A stretch of DNA of 49,867 nt, from contig JAQCHP010000018.1 of assembly GCA_027619595.1 (NCBI GenBank), positions 1 through 49,867 of the forward strand, written 5' to 3'. Within the stretch, counting starts at the first letter, position 1. Every line of letters starts with the position of its first letter. Origin of the DNA: Planctomycetota bacterium. GTDB taxonomy: Bacteria > Planctomycetota > Planctomycetia > Pirellulales > Pirellulaceae. Below, piece by piece: positions 1-7,865 of this stretch. A program made the position numbers and the translations under genes. The notes beneath the pieces were generated by a model. The model ran no database searches. It saw only the letters and a program-made list of their open reading frames with translations, and had not been told where the DNA came from.

Positions 1-861
1 GATCGCATACGTGCTGTGCTCTATGAGGAACGGTTCGTCGACAAGTCTCCACGTCAAATCTACGCGGCCCTCTTGGACGATGGTATCTACCTGTGTTCCG
101 TGAGTACCATGTATCGCTTGCTGGCTCGTGACAAGGCGTCTCGTGAGCGCCGTGATCAACTAAAACATCCCGCCTACAAGAAGCCAGAACTTCTTGCGAG
201 TTCACCCAATCAAGTCTGGTCTTGGGACATTACCAAGCTTAAGGGGCCACAAAAATGGCAGTATTTTCAACTCTACGTCATCCTTGACATCTTCAGCCGG
301 TACGTTGTTGGATGGATGTTGGCGGAGCACGAATCAGCTGACCTTGCTTCCCGATTGATTCGAGAAACGGTGCAGAAACAAGGCATTGATGAGAATCAAC
401 TCACCATCCACAGCGACCGTGGACCTGCGATGGCGTCGCAGACCGTGGCGCAACTGTTGGCATCGCTGGGTGTCGTGAAGTCACACAGTCGGCCTCACGT
501 CTCCAATGACAATCCGTTCTCGGAGAGCCAATTCAAGACGCTCAAGTACACGCCCGAATTCCCTGATCGTTTTGGCAGCCATGCGCATGCGCTCAGCTAC
601 TGCCGGGAATTCTTTCAGTGGTATAACGAGGAGCATTATCACACCGGCATTGCGCTCTTGACGCCGTCCACGATGCACCACGGAAGAGCTGCAGAAGTCA
701 TCGACCAGCGCCAAGCCGTTCTGGCACAGGCTTACGCCCAGCATCTCGATCGCTTTGTCAACGGGCCTCCCGTGCACGCCAAGGTACCCGTCGAGGTGTG
801 GATCAATCCACCCACACTGATCCTGAAACAAGAAAGGCTTCCAGAGGCCCATTGCCCCTAG
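1..861 (+). CDS. IS3-family transposase OrfB (rve integrase core), 5'-truncated by window edge
   Basis: This is the DDE recombinase that cuts and joins the ends of an IS3-type element. The frame is already open at base 1, so the true start (normally reached by frameshift from OrfA) is outside. Numbering from the GTG at 16, a helix-turn-helix-like N-terminal part (about residues 9-37) is followed by the integrase core with D71 (in WSWDITK), D134 (in HSDRG) and E170 (in NPFSESQFK). The 35 residues between the second D and the E match the D-D-35-E rule of IS3. The C-terminal YNEEHYHTGI stretch is also typical. All catalytic residues are present, so the enzyme may be active. It sits next to the glycan locus, a plausible source of rearrangement there. 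Confidence 0.95.
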   Translation, partial: DRIRAVLYEERFVDKSPRQIYAALLDDGIYLCSVSTMYRLLARDKASRERRDQLKHPAYKKPELLASSPNQVWSWDITKLKGPQKWQYFQLYVILDIFSRYVVGWMLAEHESADLASRLIRETVQKQGIDENQLTIHSDRGPAMASQTVAQLLASLGVVKSHSRPHVSNDNPFSESQFKTLKYTPEFPDRFGSHAHALSYCREFFQWYNEEHYHTGIALLTPSTMHHGRAAEVIDQRQAVLAQAYAQHLDRFVNGPPVHAKVPVEVWINPPTLILKQERLPEAHCP

Positions 862-992
862 AAGCCATTACGCCTTTGGCGCACTCACAACCTAGTTATC
901 CCTCGTCCAGTTGCGTCCCCGCAGAGCTCGACTGCGTTTCACCAGGTAACCACACCCTAAAGCAACGAAAAATCTGAAACAACCTTTGGACA
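1..992 (+). mobile_element. IS3-family insertion sequence, right-hand part
   Basis: The window opens inside an IS3-type element. It contains the C-terminal bulk of the OrfB transposase (to 861), about 130 bases of non-coding DNA, and a probable right terminus near 992, where the sequence reads AACCTTTGGACA and so ends in CA, as IS3-family ends (5'-TG...CA-3') normally do. The left end and OrfA lie outside the window, so the matching inverted repeat and the target duplication cannot be checked here. CTC follows directly at 993-995 and could be one copy of a 3-bp target duplication. The transposase call is firm; the terminus is inferred. Confidence 0.7.
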
Positions 993-1021
993 CTCACCAT
1001 TCCAAAAAAAATCCCGGGGGT

Positions 1022-1039
1022 TTGGGGGCTGGCCCCCAA
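1022..1039. repeat. GC-rich hairpin, TTGGGGGC / GCCCCCAA
   Basis: This is a perfect inverted repeat with 8-base arms and a 2-base centre, set inside a run rich in C and G (1011-1045). No U-tract follows, so it is not a convincing intrinsic terminator. It lies just outside the proposed IS end and could be a fold-back block, a remnant of another element, or a target feature. Confidence 0.5.
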
Positions 1040-1189
1040 GGGGGAAGACAAACAGCGAAGCCTCCACTAAAATGCTCTCTAATTCAACCAGGAAACTGTC
1101 TCATTCGCGTTGACACATTCCGCGCCGCAACCCAGGGGAACGGAGTCTAGACTAAGTTTTTCGTGCGTTGGATTGTTTGAGCCGACAAG

Positions 1190-1208
1190 GACACAACTTT
1201 GTTGTGTC
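1190..1208. promoter_or_regulatory. Perfect hairpin just upstream of first glycan gene
   Basis: GACACAAC, a TTT loop and GTTGTGTC form an 8-bp perfect stem that ends three bases before the GTG at 1212. If translation starts there, the structure covers the place where a ribosome-binding site should be. It could be an operator, a translation-blocking hairpin, or a sign that the true start is further downstream. Confidence 0.4.
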
Positions 1209-1211
1209 TGA

Positions 1212-2447
1212 GTGCGCATATCGCCTTGCATCCCAGAGAGTTCAACAACCTTGTCCGGCGCACTTCCTAGCTTTTCTCAACTCGGTGTAGACAGAGTTGA
1301 TACGATCGAGTTTGCGGTCTCCGTGGTGATTCCGGCTAGGAACGCGCAGGCCGACCTTCGTCGCTGCTTGACGAATCTGAATCGGTCGGTGGGCATCGAT
1401 TTTGAATTGATTGTCGTCGATGATGCGTCGAGCGATGCAACTAGTGATGTGGCCGCTGAGCTAGGGGCACGCGTGATTCGGCAGGATACCCGCTGTGGAC
1501 CCGCGCTGGCTCGTAACCGCGGTGCCGCCGAGTCGCTGGCGGAATTACTTGTGTTCGTGGATGCCGACGTGCTTGTCCGTCCTGACACACTCTTTGCACT
1601 AGCCAGCCGGCTGCAGGGCGGCTGCGATGCAGTCTTCGGTTCTTACGACCTACAACCTTGGTCGCCAAATTTGGTGGCGCAGTACAAAAACTTACTGCAC
1701 CATTTCGTGCATCAACAAGCGAGTCGCGAGGCGAGCACATTCTGGTCCGGATGTGGGGCGATTCGCGCGCGTACCTTTGCGGACGTTGGCGGGTTTAGCG
1801 ACGCTTACCGACGACCTTGCATTGAGGATATCGAATTAGGAGTACGACTCAAGAAATCGGGACATAGGATAGAACTCGACCCTGATATTCAGGTCACGCA
1901 TTTAAAGCGATGGACGTTGGCAACTTTGATTCGAGCAGATGTGTTTGATCGCGCTCTGCCCTGGACCCAGCTGATTCTCGAACAAGGCACGATGCCCAAC
2001 GATCTGAATCTCACATTGTCGCAACGGTTGTGTGTAATATTGTCGGCTTCTTTGGTGGTCTTTTTAATTGTTGCGAGTTGGTACGAGCCAGGTTTAGTGG
2101 TGCTGCCTGTGATAGCAGGTTGCTCGGTGTTGCTTGTTGACCACCTCGGGACAAAAGCCTCCTTCGCCCGCAATGCAGAACGTGTTGTAGCGGTAGGTTT
2201 AGTTGGCTTGTTCGCAATCTTCGCTTGGAGACTCCCACTGGTTTGCACCGGGCTGGCGCTCGCTCTGGCTGGGGTTCTCGTGCTGAACCATCGTTTGTTT
2301 CGCTTCTTTAGCCGTCATCGTGGCCTCGGTTTCGCCATCATGTCGCTTCCGCTGCAAGTGCTCTACTACTTTTACAGCGGTGCCGCATTTGGCCTTGGTT
2401 GCGCGAAATTCGGCATCCGGAGGCTCGGACGCATTTTTCACCCATGA
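1212..2447 (+). CDS. Membrane-associated family 2 glycosyltransferase
   Basis: This is an inverting GT-A glycosyltransferase, likely adding a sugar to a growing surface glycan at the cytoplasmic membrane face. The GT2 domain starts near residue 35 (SVVIPARN), with the nucleotide-binding stretch VVDDASSDAT (about 68-77), the metal-binding D-A-D at 117-119, and a later acceptor/base region around CIEDIELG. After residue ~270 there are several hydrophobic segments, as in membrane GT2 proteins of the ExoA type. The GTG at 1212 is a weak start: a hairpin occupies the ribosome-binding position, and the GT2 fold begins about 35 codons later, so a later start is possible. Its stop overlaps the next gene's ATG (ATGA at 2444), showing co-translation. 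Donor and acceptor are unknown. Confidence 0.85.
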   Translation: MRISPCIPESSTTLSGALPSFSQLGVDRVDTIEFAVSVVIPARNAQADLRRCLTNLNRSVGIDFELIVVDDASSDATSDVAAELGARVIRQDTRCGPALARNRGAAESLAELLVFVDADVLVRPDTLFALASRLQGGCDAVFGSYDLQPWSPNLVAQYKNLLHHFVHQQASREASTFWSGCGAIRARTFADVGGFSDAYRRPCIEDIELGVRLKKSGHRIELDPDIQVTHLKRWTLATLIRADVFDRALPWTQLILEQGTMPNDLNLTLSQRLCVILSASLVVFLIVASWYEPGLVVLPVIAGCSVLLVDHLGTKASFARNAERVVAVGLVGLFAIFAWRLPLVCTGLALALAGVLVLNHRLFRFFSRHRGLGFAIMSLPLQVLYYFYSGAAFGLGCAKFGIRRLGRIFHP

Positions 2448-3922
2448 GCACCAAAGAGAATTTTTTGAACGACAACACAAAGAGAGTAATCGTTATTGGC
2501 GGGGGTCCCGCTGGTTTGACCGCCGCTTACCAATTGGTGGAGGAAGGCGTTGCAGCGACGGTATTGGAGAAGGCGTTGATTGTGGGTGGGTTATCCCGCA
2601 CAGAATCGTTTCGCGGATTTCAATTTGACATGGGCGGACATCGGTTCTTCACCAAGTCGAAAGCAGTGGAAGCATTCTGGAACAGTGTGCTCGCTGATGA
2701 TTTTATCGTGCGAGATCGGATTTCCAGAATATACTATCGGAAGCGATTCTTTGATTATCCGCTCAAACCGCTGAATACTTTACTCGGCTTAGGAATTTGG
2801 GAGAGTCTACGTATTATCGCCAGCTGCCTGCGTTGGAAAGCTTTTCCACATCCTGTCGAAGAGACGTTTGAACAGTGGGTGACCAATCGCTTTGGCAGGC
2901 GGCTTTTCGAGACTTTTTTTAAGACGTACACCGAAAAGGTGTGGGGCATTCCTTGCACGGAATTGAGGGCCGAATGGGCAGCGCAGCGGATCCAGGGGCT
3001 ATCGCTGAAAACCGCCGTGTTGAGTATGCTCCGGCTGCGGAATAAGAACATCAAGACATTGATCGAGCGTTTTCACTATCCGCGGCTGGGACCGGGTATG
3101 ATGTGGCGAACGGTAGCAGCCAAAATCAAAGAACGCGGTGGTCACGTTCGATTGGGATCAGACGTGGTGCGAATCGAACGGACGGGCGACACGATTGATC
3201 GCGTTGTCATTCTGCATGACGGGTGTGAAGTGCCCATCGACGGAACCGATTTCATATCCAGCATGCCGCTGACGGAGCTTGTCAGAAAGCTCGATCCACC
3301 AGCTCCTGACGACGTTTTGGCGGCCGCCAAAGCTTTGAAGTATAGGGATTTTCTCACGGTCTGCCTGATTGTCAACTATCGTGATCTGTTTCACGACAAC
3401 TGGATATATGTGCATGACTCGGAAGTCAAAGTAGGGAGGATTCAAAACTATAAAAACTGGAGTCCGGATATGGTGCCAAATCCGGATCAGAGTAGTTTGG
3501 GGCTGGAGTACTTTTGCAATCAGGGCGACGAGCTTTGGAATGCGTCAGACCATGAATTGGTCGAACTGGGTAAACGCGAGGTGCACCAACTGGGCTTGGC
3601 AAACATGGCCGACGTCGTTGACGGATGCGTGTTTCGAGTGGAAAAGTCTTACCCAGTTTACGATGCCGCCTATCGCGAACACCTGACGATTCTGCGCAAG
3701 TATGTAGATGGGCTGAAAAACCTGCAGACGATCGGCCGCAACGGCCTGCATCGTTACAACAATCAGGACCACGCGATGCTGACGGGGATGTTCTCCGTGC
3801 GAAACCTGTTGAACGGAGAAAGCCACGATCTGTGGGCTGTCAATGCCGAACAGGAATATCACGAGGAGATCCATGTCGACGATGCGGAACAAGATCAGCT
3901 CGTGAATCCAGCCCGCCTTTGA
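2444..3922 (+). CDS. NAD(P)/FAD-dependent oxidoreductase, UDP-galactopyranose-mutase-like
   Basis: This is a flavoprotein of the amine-oxidase/protoporphyrinogen-oxidase/UDP-galactopyranose-mutase superfamily. The dinucleotide-binding fold is at the N-terminus (VIVIGGGPAG, residues 15-24), with the ADP-binding acidic residue in VLEKA and the flavin-contact stretch GGHRFFTKS about 40 residues on. Members found in glycan clusters act on nucleotide-sugar or polyprenyl-linked substrates; the exact reaction here cannot be read from sequence. The ATG at 2444 is chosen because it overlaps the preceding stop as ATGA, which gives 492 residues, near the usual size of the family. It shares the operon with the GT2 upstream. 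A 72-base gap follows before the pseudogene. Confidence 0.85.
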   Translation: MSTKENFLNDNTKRVIVIGGGPAGLTAAYQLVEEGVAATVLEKALIVGGLSRTESFRGFQFDMGGHRFFTKSKAVEAFWNSVLADDFIVRDRISRIYYRKRFFDYPLKPLNTLLGLGIWESLRIIASCLRWKAFPHPVEETFEQWVTNRFGRRLFETFFKTYTEKVWGIPCTELRAEWAAQRIQGLSLKTAVLSMLRLRNKNIKTLIERFHYPRLGPGMMWRTVAAKIKERGGHVRLGSDVVRIERTGDTIDRVVILHDGCEVPIDGTDFISSMPLTELVRKLDPPAPDDVLAAAKALKYRDFLTVCLIVNYRDLFHDNWIYVHDSEVKVGRIQNYKNWSPDMVPNPDQSSLGLEYFCNQGDELWNASDHELVELGKREVHQLGLANMADVVDGCVFRVEKSYPVYDAAYREHLTILRKYVDGLKNLQTIGRNGLHRYNNQDHAMLTGMFSVRNLLNGESHDLWAVNAEQEYHEEIHVDDAEQDQLVNPARL

Positions 3923-3994
3923 ACTGATAAACATGGCGGATGGCAGACCGAAATCGATCCGCTCGGCGAGAGCTGGCGGATTGACTGCTAGACA

Positions 3995-4645
3995 ATGAGT
4001 ACTGTTGCTGGATTGGCGGCAGCTTCCGATCGAGACGTTGGATCCGTCAGTACGGTCCCTACGCATGTATTCTGTCCTATGTCAACGTTCAATTCACGAC
4101 TCGCGCCAATCATTGCAACCAATCGACCCCGCCTGATTCAATCCATCGTCGCCGGGCAACGGGACCCAATAAAGTTACCTTTGGCCTACACGATTGGCGC
4201 GTTGCCAGGTGAGGGAATCGGCCCCGAATTAGTCGCGGGAGCGTTGCAAGTCTTGGACGCGGTTGCCGACGTCCGCGGCCTGCGCTTCGAAGTGTTCACT
4301 GGCGCCGAAATTGGGCTACCGGCGATCGCTAAGTCAGGCCGACCCTTAACGGAGGAGGTAGTCGGTTTCTGCTCGGACGTTTTTGAACGCGGAGGGGCGA
4401 TTCTGGCAGGCGCAGGTGGTGACCGCTTTGTTTATGAAATGCGTCGTCGTTTCGATTTGTTCTGCAAGCTGAACCCTGTCGTTCCGCATCCCGCACTCCA
4501 CGATAGTGCCGTGGTCAAATCAAATCACCTGGCGGGGTTGTCACTACCGCTGGCGATGGCGCTCAAGGCCGCAGTCAGAGAATCGATTACCAATTCCATG
4601 GTCGCCGTCGTCGCTTTCGTACAGGGTTCGCGGAATTGGCATTAA
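3995..4645 (+). pseudogene. Truncated isocitrate/isopropylmalate dehydrogenase-like gene
   Basis: The frame from 3995 (or ATG at 4080) encodes the N-terminal part of a beta-decarboxylating dehydrogenase. YTIGALPGEGIGPE is the family's opening strand and glycine turn, followed by an AEIG stretch and a LCxLNPxxxxPALxDS segment that in whole enzymes precedes the substrate-binding arginines and catalytic core. After VVKS (about 4520) the homology stops, and the frame runs to 4645 through sequence that, read in another frame, is an acyltransferase. Full-length relatives are ~330-360 residues; only about 145 residues of the family remain. The catalytic Tyr/Lys/Asp region is absent, so the product should be inactive. 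This is most simply a deletion that joined two neighbouring genes. Confidence 0.7.
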
Positions 4646-4824
4646 TGACCGGATCGAGTGACATTCCCGTCTTTGGTTCCGTCGCTTGGGACGGCCATGT
4701 GGCCCTAAAATTCGGTGAGCCCCTGGATGCCGGCGGCGATACGATGTGTCACAAGGAACGAGTAAGAAGCCTGGTCGATCAGTACGTTGTATTGTTTCAT
4801 GAAATGTGGGCGAAGATACCCTAG
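4507..4824 (+). pseudogene. C-terminal fragment of an acyltransferase (LPLAT/LpxL-like)
   Basis: In the frame running to the stop at 4822-4824, which is blocked upstream by a TAG at 4504, the translation reads GGVVTTAGDGAQG, then RRRFRTGFAELALMTGS, then IPVFGSV, and ends LVDQYVVLFHEMW. This order matches the C-terminal half of lysophospholipid/lipid-A-type acyltransferases: a G-D-G turn, an xGxAxLAxxTG segment, and a closing amphipathic helix. The N-terminal HX4D catalytic half is missing; the sequence upstream belongs to the dehydrogenase fragment in a different frame. The only in-frame starts (TTG 4636, ATG 4645) would yield a ~60-residue stub. It lies directly before a lipid-exporter-like ABC gene, which fits an original role in lipid or glycolipid acylation. 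Confidence 0.6.
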
Positions 4825-4907
4825 ATGGTCAGTTGGGAGCAAATGGACAAGCATCTGGCGATACCGTTGCAGGCTGATTCAAACGGGAAGAACGGGAAGT
4901 CGCTGCG

Positions 4908-6794
4908 ATGAAACAGCTATCCGCCTATCGCCGATTATTCGGTCTGCTTCCGGGCCATCGAAGGCTCGTCATCGCCTTTGTCGTGATGGCGTTGCTGGCG
5001 TCGGCGGCCGAGGGACTTGGCGTGGGACTGGTCATTCCTTCGCTGGAGGGATGGAGGGGCGATGCGAGCCACTGGGCTCACAAGATCCCACTGCTGGGAG
5101 TCTTCGGTAGTTTTTTTCATGCTCTCTCCCTGGCCGACCGCGTCCGCCTCGTCGCGGTTGTTTTGTTTTTTATTGTCCTGGTACAAAGCGGCTTGCGCTA
5201 TGTCGAGCGGCTCGTGGCTCTTCAGCTGCACGTCAGGATCGAGCGAGCCTTAAAACGAGAAGCCATTCTGCAGCTGTATCGCGTTTCGCTCCAATTTATT
5301 CAGCGAAAGTCGGCGGGTGACTTGCTTACCGTACTGGTAATGCACACGCGGCAGGCAGCCAACGTGGTCACCGTTCTAGCCAGTATTGTCGCCAATGCCT
5401 CGATCCTTTTCGTATATGCAGCGTTGATGTTGGTCCTCTCCTGGCAGCTTACGCTGGTCGCCGCCGGACTGCTCGTGCCGCTGGCGCTGCTCAATCAGAG
5501 ACTCAGCGCAGATCAATTGCGTAAGGAAGGCGAAGCCCAGAATATTCAACAGAGGAAAGTGCGCAAGGTGATGATTGAGAGTCTGTCGCTCATGAAACTT
5601 TCTCACCTTTACGCACAGGAGCACCGGAGTATCGAGCGTGCTGACCAGGTATTTGATAAATATTTGCACCACTTTTACGAAAGCCAGAAGCTGATCCATC
5701 GCGCCACGCCGCTGTTTAGCGTCAGCGCGGTCTTCGGTCTGAGCCTGTTGCTGATCGCCGGTACGTATTTGCTTCCAGGCCAAACCGAAGCCTGGTTGGC
5801 ACGTACCGTTCTCTTTCTGCTGATCGTATTTCGGTTGCTTAGCCCGGCGACTGTCGTCAACCGAATGTGCGCTGAACTCTGCAACTATCACCCGTCCCTG
5901 GAATCTGTGCTGGAGTTTCTGAATTCCGCCGACAAGCCCTATTTGACGAACGGGAACATTGCCTTCACCCAGCTAGAACATCAAGTTGCCTTGGAGAATG
6001 TGACTTTTCGCTATTCACCGCATGAGGCGCCCGTGCTGAAGAATGTCACGTTTTCCATTCCCCGAGGAAAGGTGACAGCTCTCGTAGGGGCGTCCGGTTC
6101 CGGAAAGTCCACGATCATCAATCTCGTCGCTCGCCTGTACGACTGTGAGGAAGGTTGTATCCGCGCTGATGCGTTCGACCTGCGTGACCTGGACATCGCC
6201 AGTTGGCGGAACCAACTCGCCGTTGTCAGTCAAGATACGTTGCTCTCCAACGACACGATGATGGCCAATCTTCGTTTCGCCAGGCCCAACGCTACTGATC
6301 AAGAGGTCTATCAGGCGGTTCGCTTGGCACAACTGCAAGATTTCGTAACGGAGCTGCCACAGGGCTACGATACGCGGATCGGGGACCACGGCGTACGCCT
6401 TTCCGGTGGACAGCAGCAGCGGGTCGCGATTGCCAGAGCCCTTGTAGCCGATCCGCAGTTGCTCATCCTGGACGAGGCCACCAGTGCCCTCGACTCTGAA
6501 ACCGAACGCGCCATTCAGACCGCTTTGGAAGAGTTTGGCAAGAGTCGCACATTTCTCGTCGCTGCCCACCGACTGTCGACAATTCGCAAAGCCGACAACA
6601 TCGTTGTCCTCGCGAACGCCCAGGTGATCCAACAGGGGACGCACGCGCAACTCATGGAATGTAACGGTCTGTATCGGCAACTCGTGGAGACGCAAATCGT
6701 GGGACACGACCCAGGCTTCGGACAGCAGGTAGGTGATCGAGTTGCAGAGGGTCGTCTGCGGGAATTTGTACCAGCACCGTCGCAGGATTCGTGA
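4908..6794 (+). CDS. ABC exporter half-transporter, MsbA/lipid-flippase-like
   Basis: This is a type IV ABC exporter with the membrane domain fused to the ATPase domain (628 residues). The first ~320 residues contain about six hydrophobic segments. The nucleotide-binding domain has Walker A GASGSGKST (about 394-402), signature LSGGQQQR (about 498-505), Walker B LLILDEA (about 518) and the switch histidine in AAHRLST, so it should be ATP-competent. Homodimers of such proteins typically flip lipids or lipid-linked saccharides across the inner membrane. Its position between an acyltransferase remnant and an oxidoreductase suggests export of a glycolipid made by this locus. Its TGA shares a base with the ATG of the next gene. 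The substrate is inferred, not seen. Confidence 0.9.
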   Translation: MKQLSAYRRLFGLLPGHRRLVIAFVVMALLASAAEGLGVGLVIPSLEGWRGDASHWAHKIPLLGVFGSFFHALSLADRVRLVAVVLFFIVLVQSGLRYVERLVALQLHVRIERALKREAILQLYRVSLQFIQRKSAGDLLTVLVMHTRQAANVVTVLASIVANASILFVYAALMLVLSWQLTLVAAGLLVPLALLNQRLSADQLRKEGEAQNIQQRKVRKVMIESLSLMKLSHLYAQEHRSIERADQVFDKYLHHFYESQKLIHRATPLFSVSAVFGLSLLLIAGTYLLPGQTEAWLARTVLFLLIVFRLLSPATVVNRMCAELCNYHPSLESVLEFLNSADKPYLTNGNIAFTQLEHQVALENVTFRYSPHEAPVLKNVTFSIPRGKVTALVGASGSGKSTIINLVARLYDCEEGCIRADAFDLRDLDIASWRNQLAVVSQDTLLSNDTMMANLRFARPNATDQEVYQAVRLAQLQDFVTELPQGYDTRIGDHGVRLSGGQQQRVAIARALVADPQLLILDEATSALDSETERAIQTALEEFGKSRTFLVAAHRLSTIRKADNIVVLANAQVIQQGTHAQLMECNGLYRQLVETQIVGHDPGFGQQVGDRVAEGRLREFVPAPSQDS

Positions 6795-7858
6795 TGAGTT
6801 CAACGCCTTCGAAATTAAAAGTGGCCCTAATGGGATATGGGCGAGCCGCACAGCACCTGCATCTGCCGGTGCTGATGAGACTTTCCCAGGTCGAATTGGT
6901 GGCGATCGCAGAATCCGACGCTCGGCGCCGGGCCGACTCGCATGCGGTCTGCCCCGGAGCGAAGGTTTTCGAGTCCTACGAAGAATTACTGAGCGAGTCC
7001 GAACTCGATGCGGTTGTGATTTCACTGCCGAACAGCCTCCACGTGCCATCGGCCGTGGCGGCCTTTTCGCGGGGGTTACACGTTTATCTGGAGAAACCGA
7101 TCGCTACGTCGCTTGCCGAAGCGAGATGTTTGGTTCCCGTATGGCGAGCGTCCCGGCGCGGCGGCATGATTGGGCACAACTACCGCTTTGGAACAGTTCA
7201 ACAGGGGGCGCACGCAGCCATCGCAGCGGGAAAGATTGGCGAGATCATCGCGGTGCAGACTGTTTTTTCGTCGGATGCTCAAGCCTTGCCCGCATGGAAA
7301 CGACGCCGCGCTACCGGTGGCGGCGCATTACTCGACTTAGCTTCGCACCACTTCGACCTGATTTGTTGGCTCGTCAATTCGTCGCCGCTTTCCATCTCCT
7401 GTACACTTCGCTCGACGTACAGTGAGGACGACACAGCGATGGTCCAACTGGAATTCGAAAACGGCGTCGTGGCGCAGATCATGGCCTCTCTGTGTGCTGG
7501 GGACAACGACCGCCTCGAAATCTACGGAACTGCAGGCCGGCTCGTTGTCGATCGTTACCGATCGGATCGGGTCGAAATCCACCCCATGACGCTGGATCGT
7601 GTTCGCGCACAGCGTTTTGCCGACGCGGCTAGGGCCTTCGCAAGTCCTTCTTATTGGAAAGCCAAGTTGACGAAGGGAGGCCCCGAAGCTTCCTTTTGGC
7701 GCGCACTGGGTGAGTTTGCCGACTCGTCGCTTGCGAACCGCAGCCCGAGCCCAGACTTGTTGGACGGGCTGCGATCGCTGGCCCTCGTCGAGGCGGCCGA
7801 ACGCGCGTCGGCTGAGCGGCGCAGAATGCCCATCGAACCGCTAGGTTGCGACGTATAA
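6794..7858 (+). CDS. Gfo/Idh/MocA-family oxidoreductase
   Basis: This is an NAD(P)-dependent sugar oxidoreductase of 354 residues. The Rossmann motif is VALMGYGRAA at the N-terminus (G14, G16), and the family's E-K-P signature appears as YLEKPIA near residue 100, where the lysine is catalytic in characterised members. The C-terminal alpha/beta domain contains GGGALLDLASHHFDL, including the usual D-x-x-x-H pair. In glycan clusters such enzymes oxidise or epimerise nucleotide sugars. The ATG at 6794 shares one base with the ABC gene's TGA. It is clearly related to the C-terminal half of the fusion protein at 13147-15261, so the two probably arose by duplication. Confidence 0.9.
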   Translation: MSSTPSKLKVALMGYGRAAQHLHLPVLMRLSQVELVAIAESDARRRADSHAVCPGAKVFESYEELLSESELDAVVISLPNSLHVPSAVAAFSRGLHVYLEKPIATSLAEARCLVPVWRASRRGGMIGHNYRFGTVQQGAHAAIAAGKIGEIIAVQTVFSSDAQALPAWKRRRATGGGALLDLASHHFDLICWLVNSSPLSISCTLRSTYSEDDTAMVQLEFENGVVAQIMASLCAGDNDRLEIYGTAGRLVVDRYRSDRVEIHPMTLDRVRAQRFADAARAFASPSYWKAKLTKGGPEASFWRALGEFADSSLANRSPSPDLLDGLRSLALVEAAERASAERRRMPIEPLGCDV

Positions 7859-7865
7859 CCCGAGA

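Larger units (their letters stand above)
862..1211. other. Non-coding stretch: IS right end and glycan-locus leader
   Basis: There is no convincing gene here. From 862 to about 992 it is the untranslated tail of the IS3 element. From 993 to 1211 it is the region upstream of the first glycosyltransferase. This part holds a GC-rich hairpin at 1022-1039 and a perfect 8-bp-stem hairpin at 1190-1208. No clear -35/-10 pair was identified, so the promoter of the long plus-strand locus is unplaced. It could also have been displaced by the IS. Confidence 0.6.

Noticed and set aside
1022-1039. GC hairpin as an intrinsic terminator of the IS
   Set aside because: No run of T follows on either strand, and it lies beyond the proposed IS end.
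6015-7049. 344-residue minus-strand open frame
   Set aside because: It lies opposite the ATPase domain of the ABC exporter and the start of the Gfo/Idh gene, both with unmistakable motifs. Its composition (many Arg, Ser, Leu) is that of an antisense shadow in GC-rich DNA.
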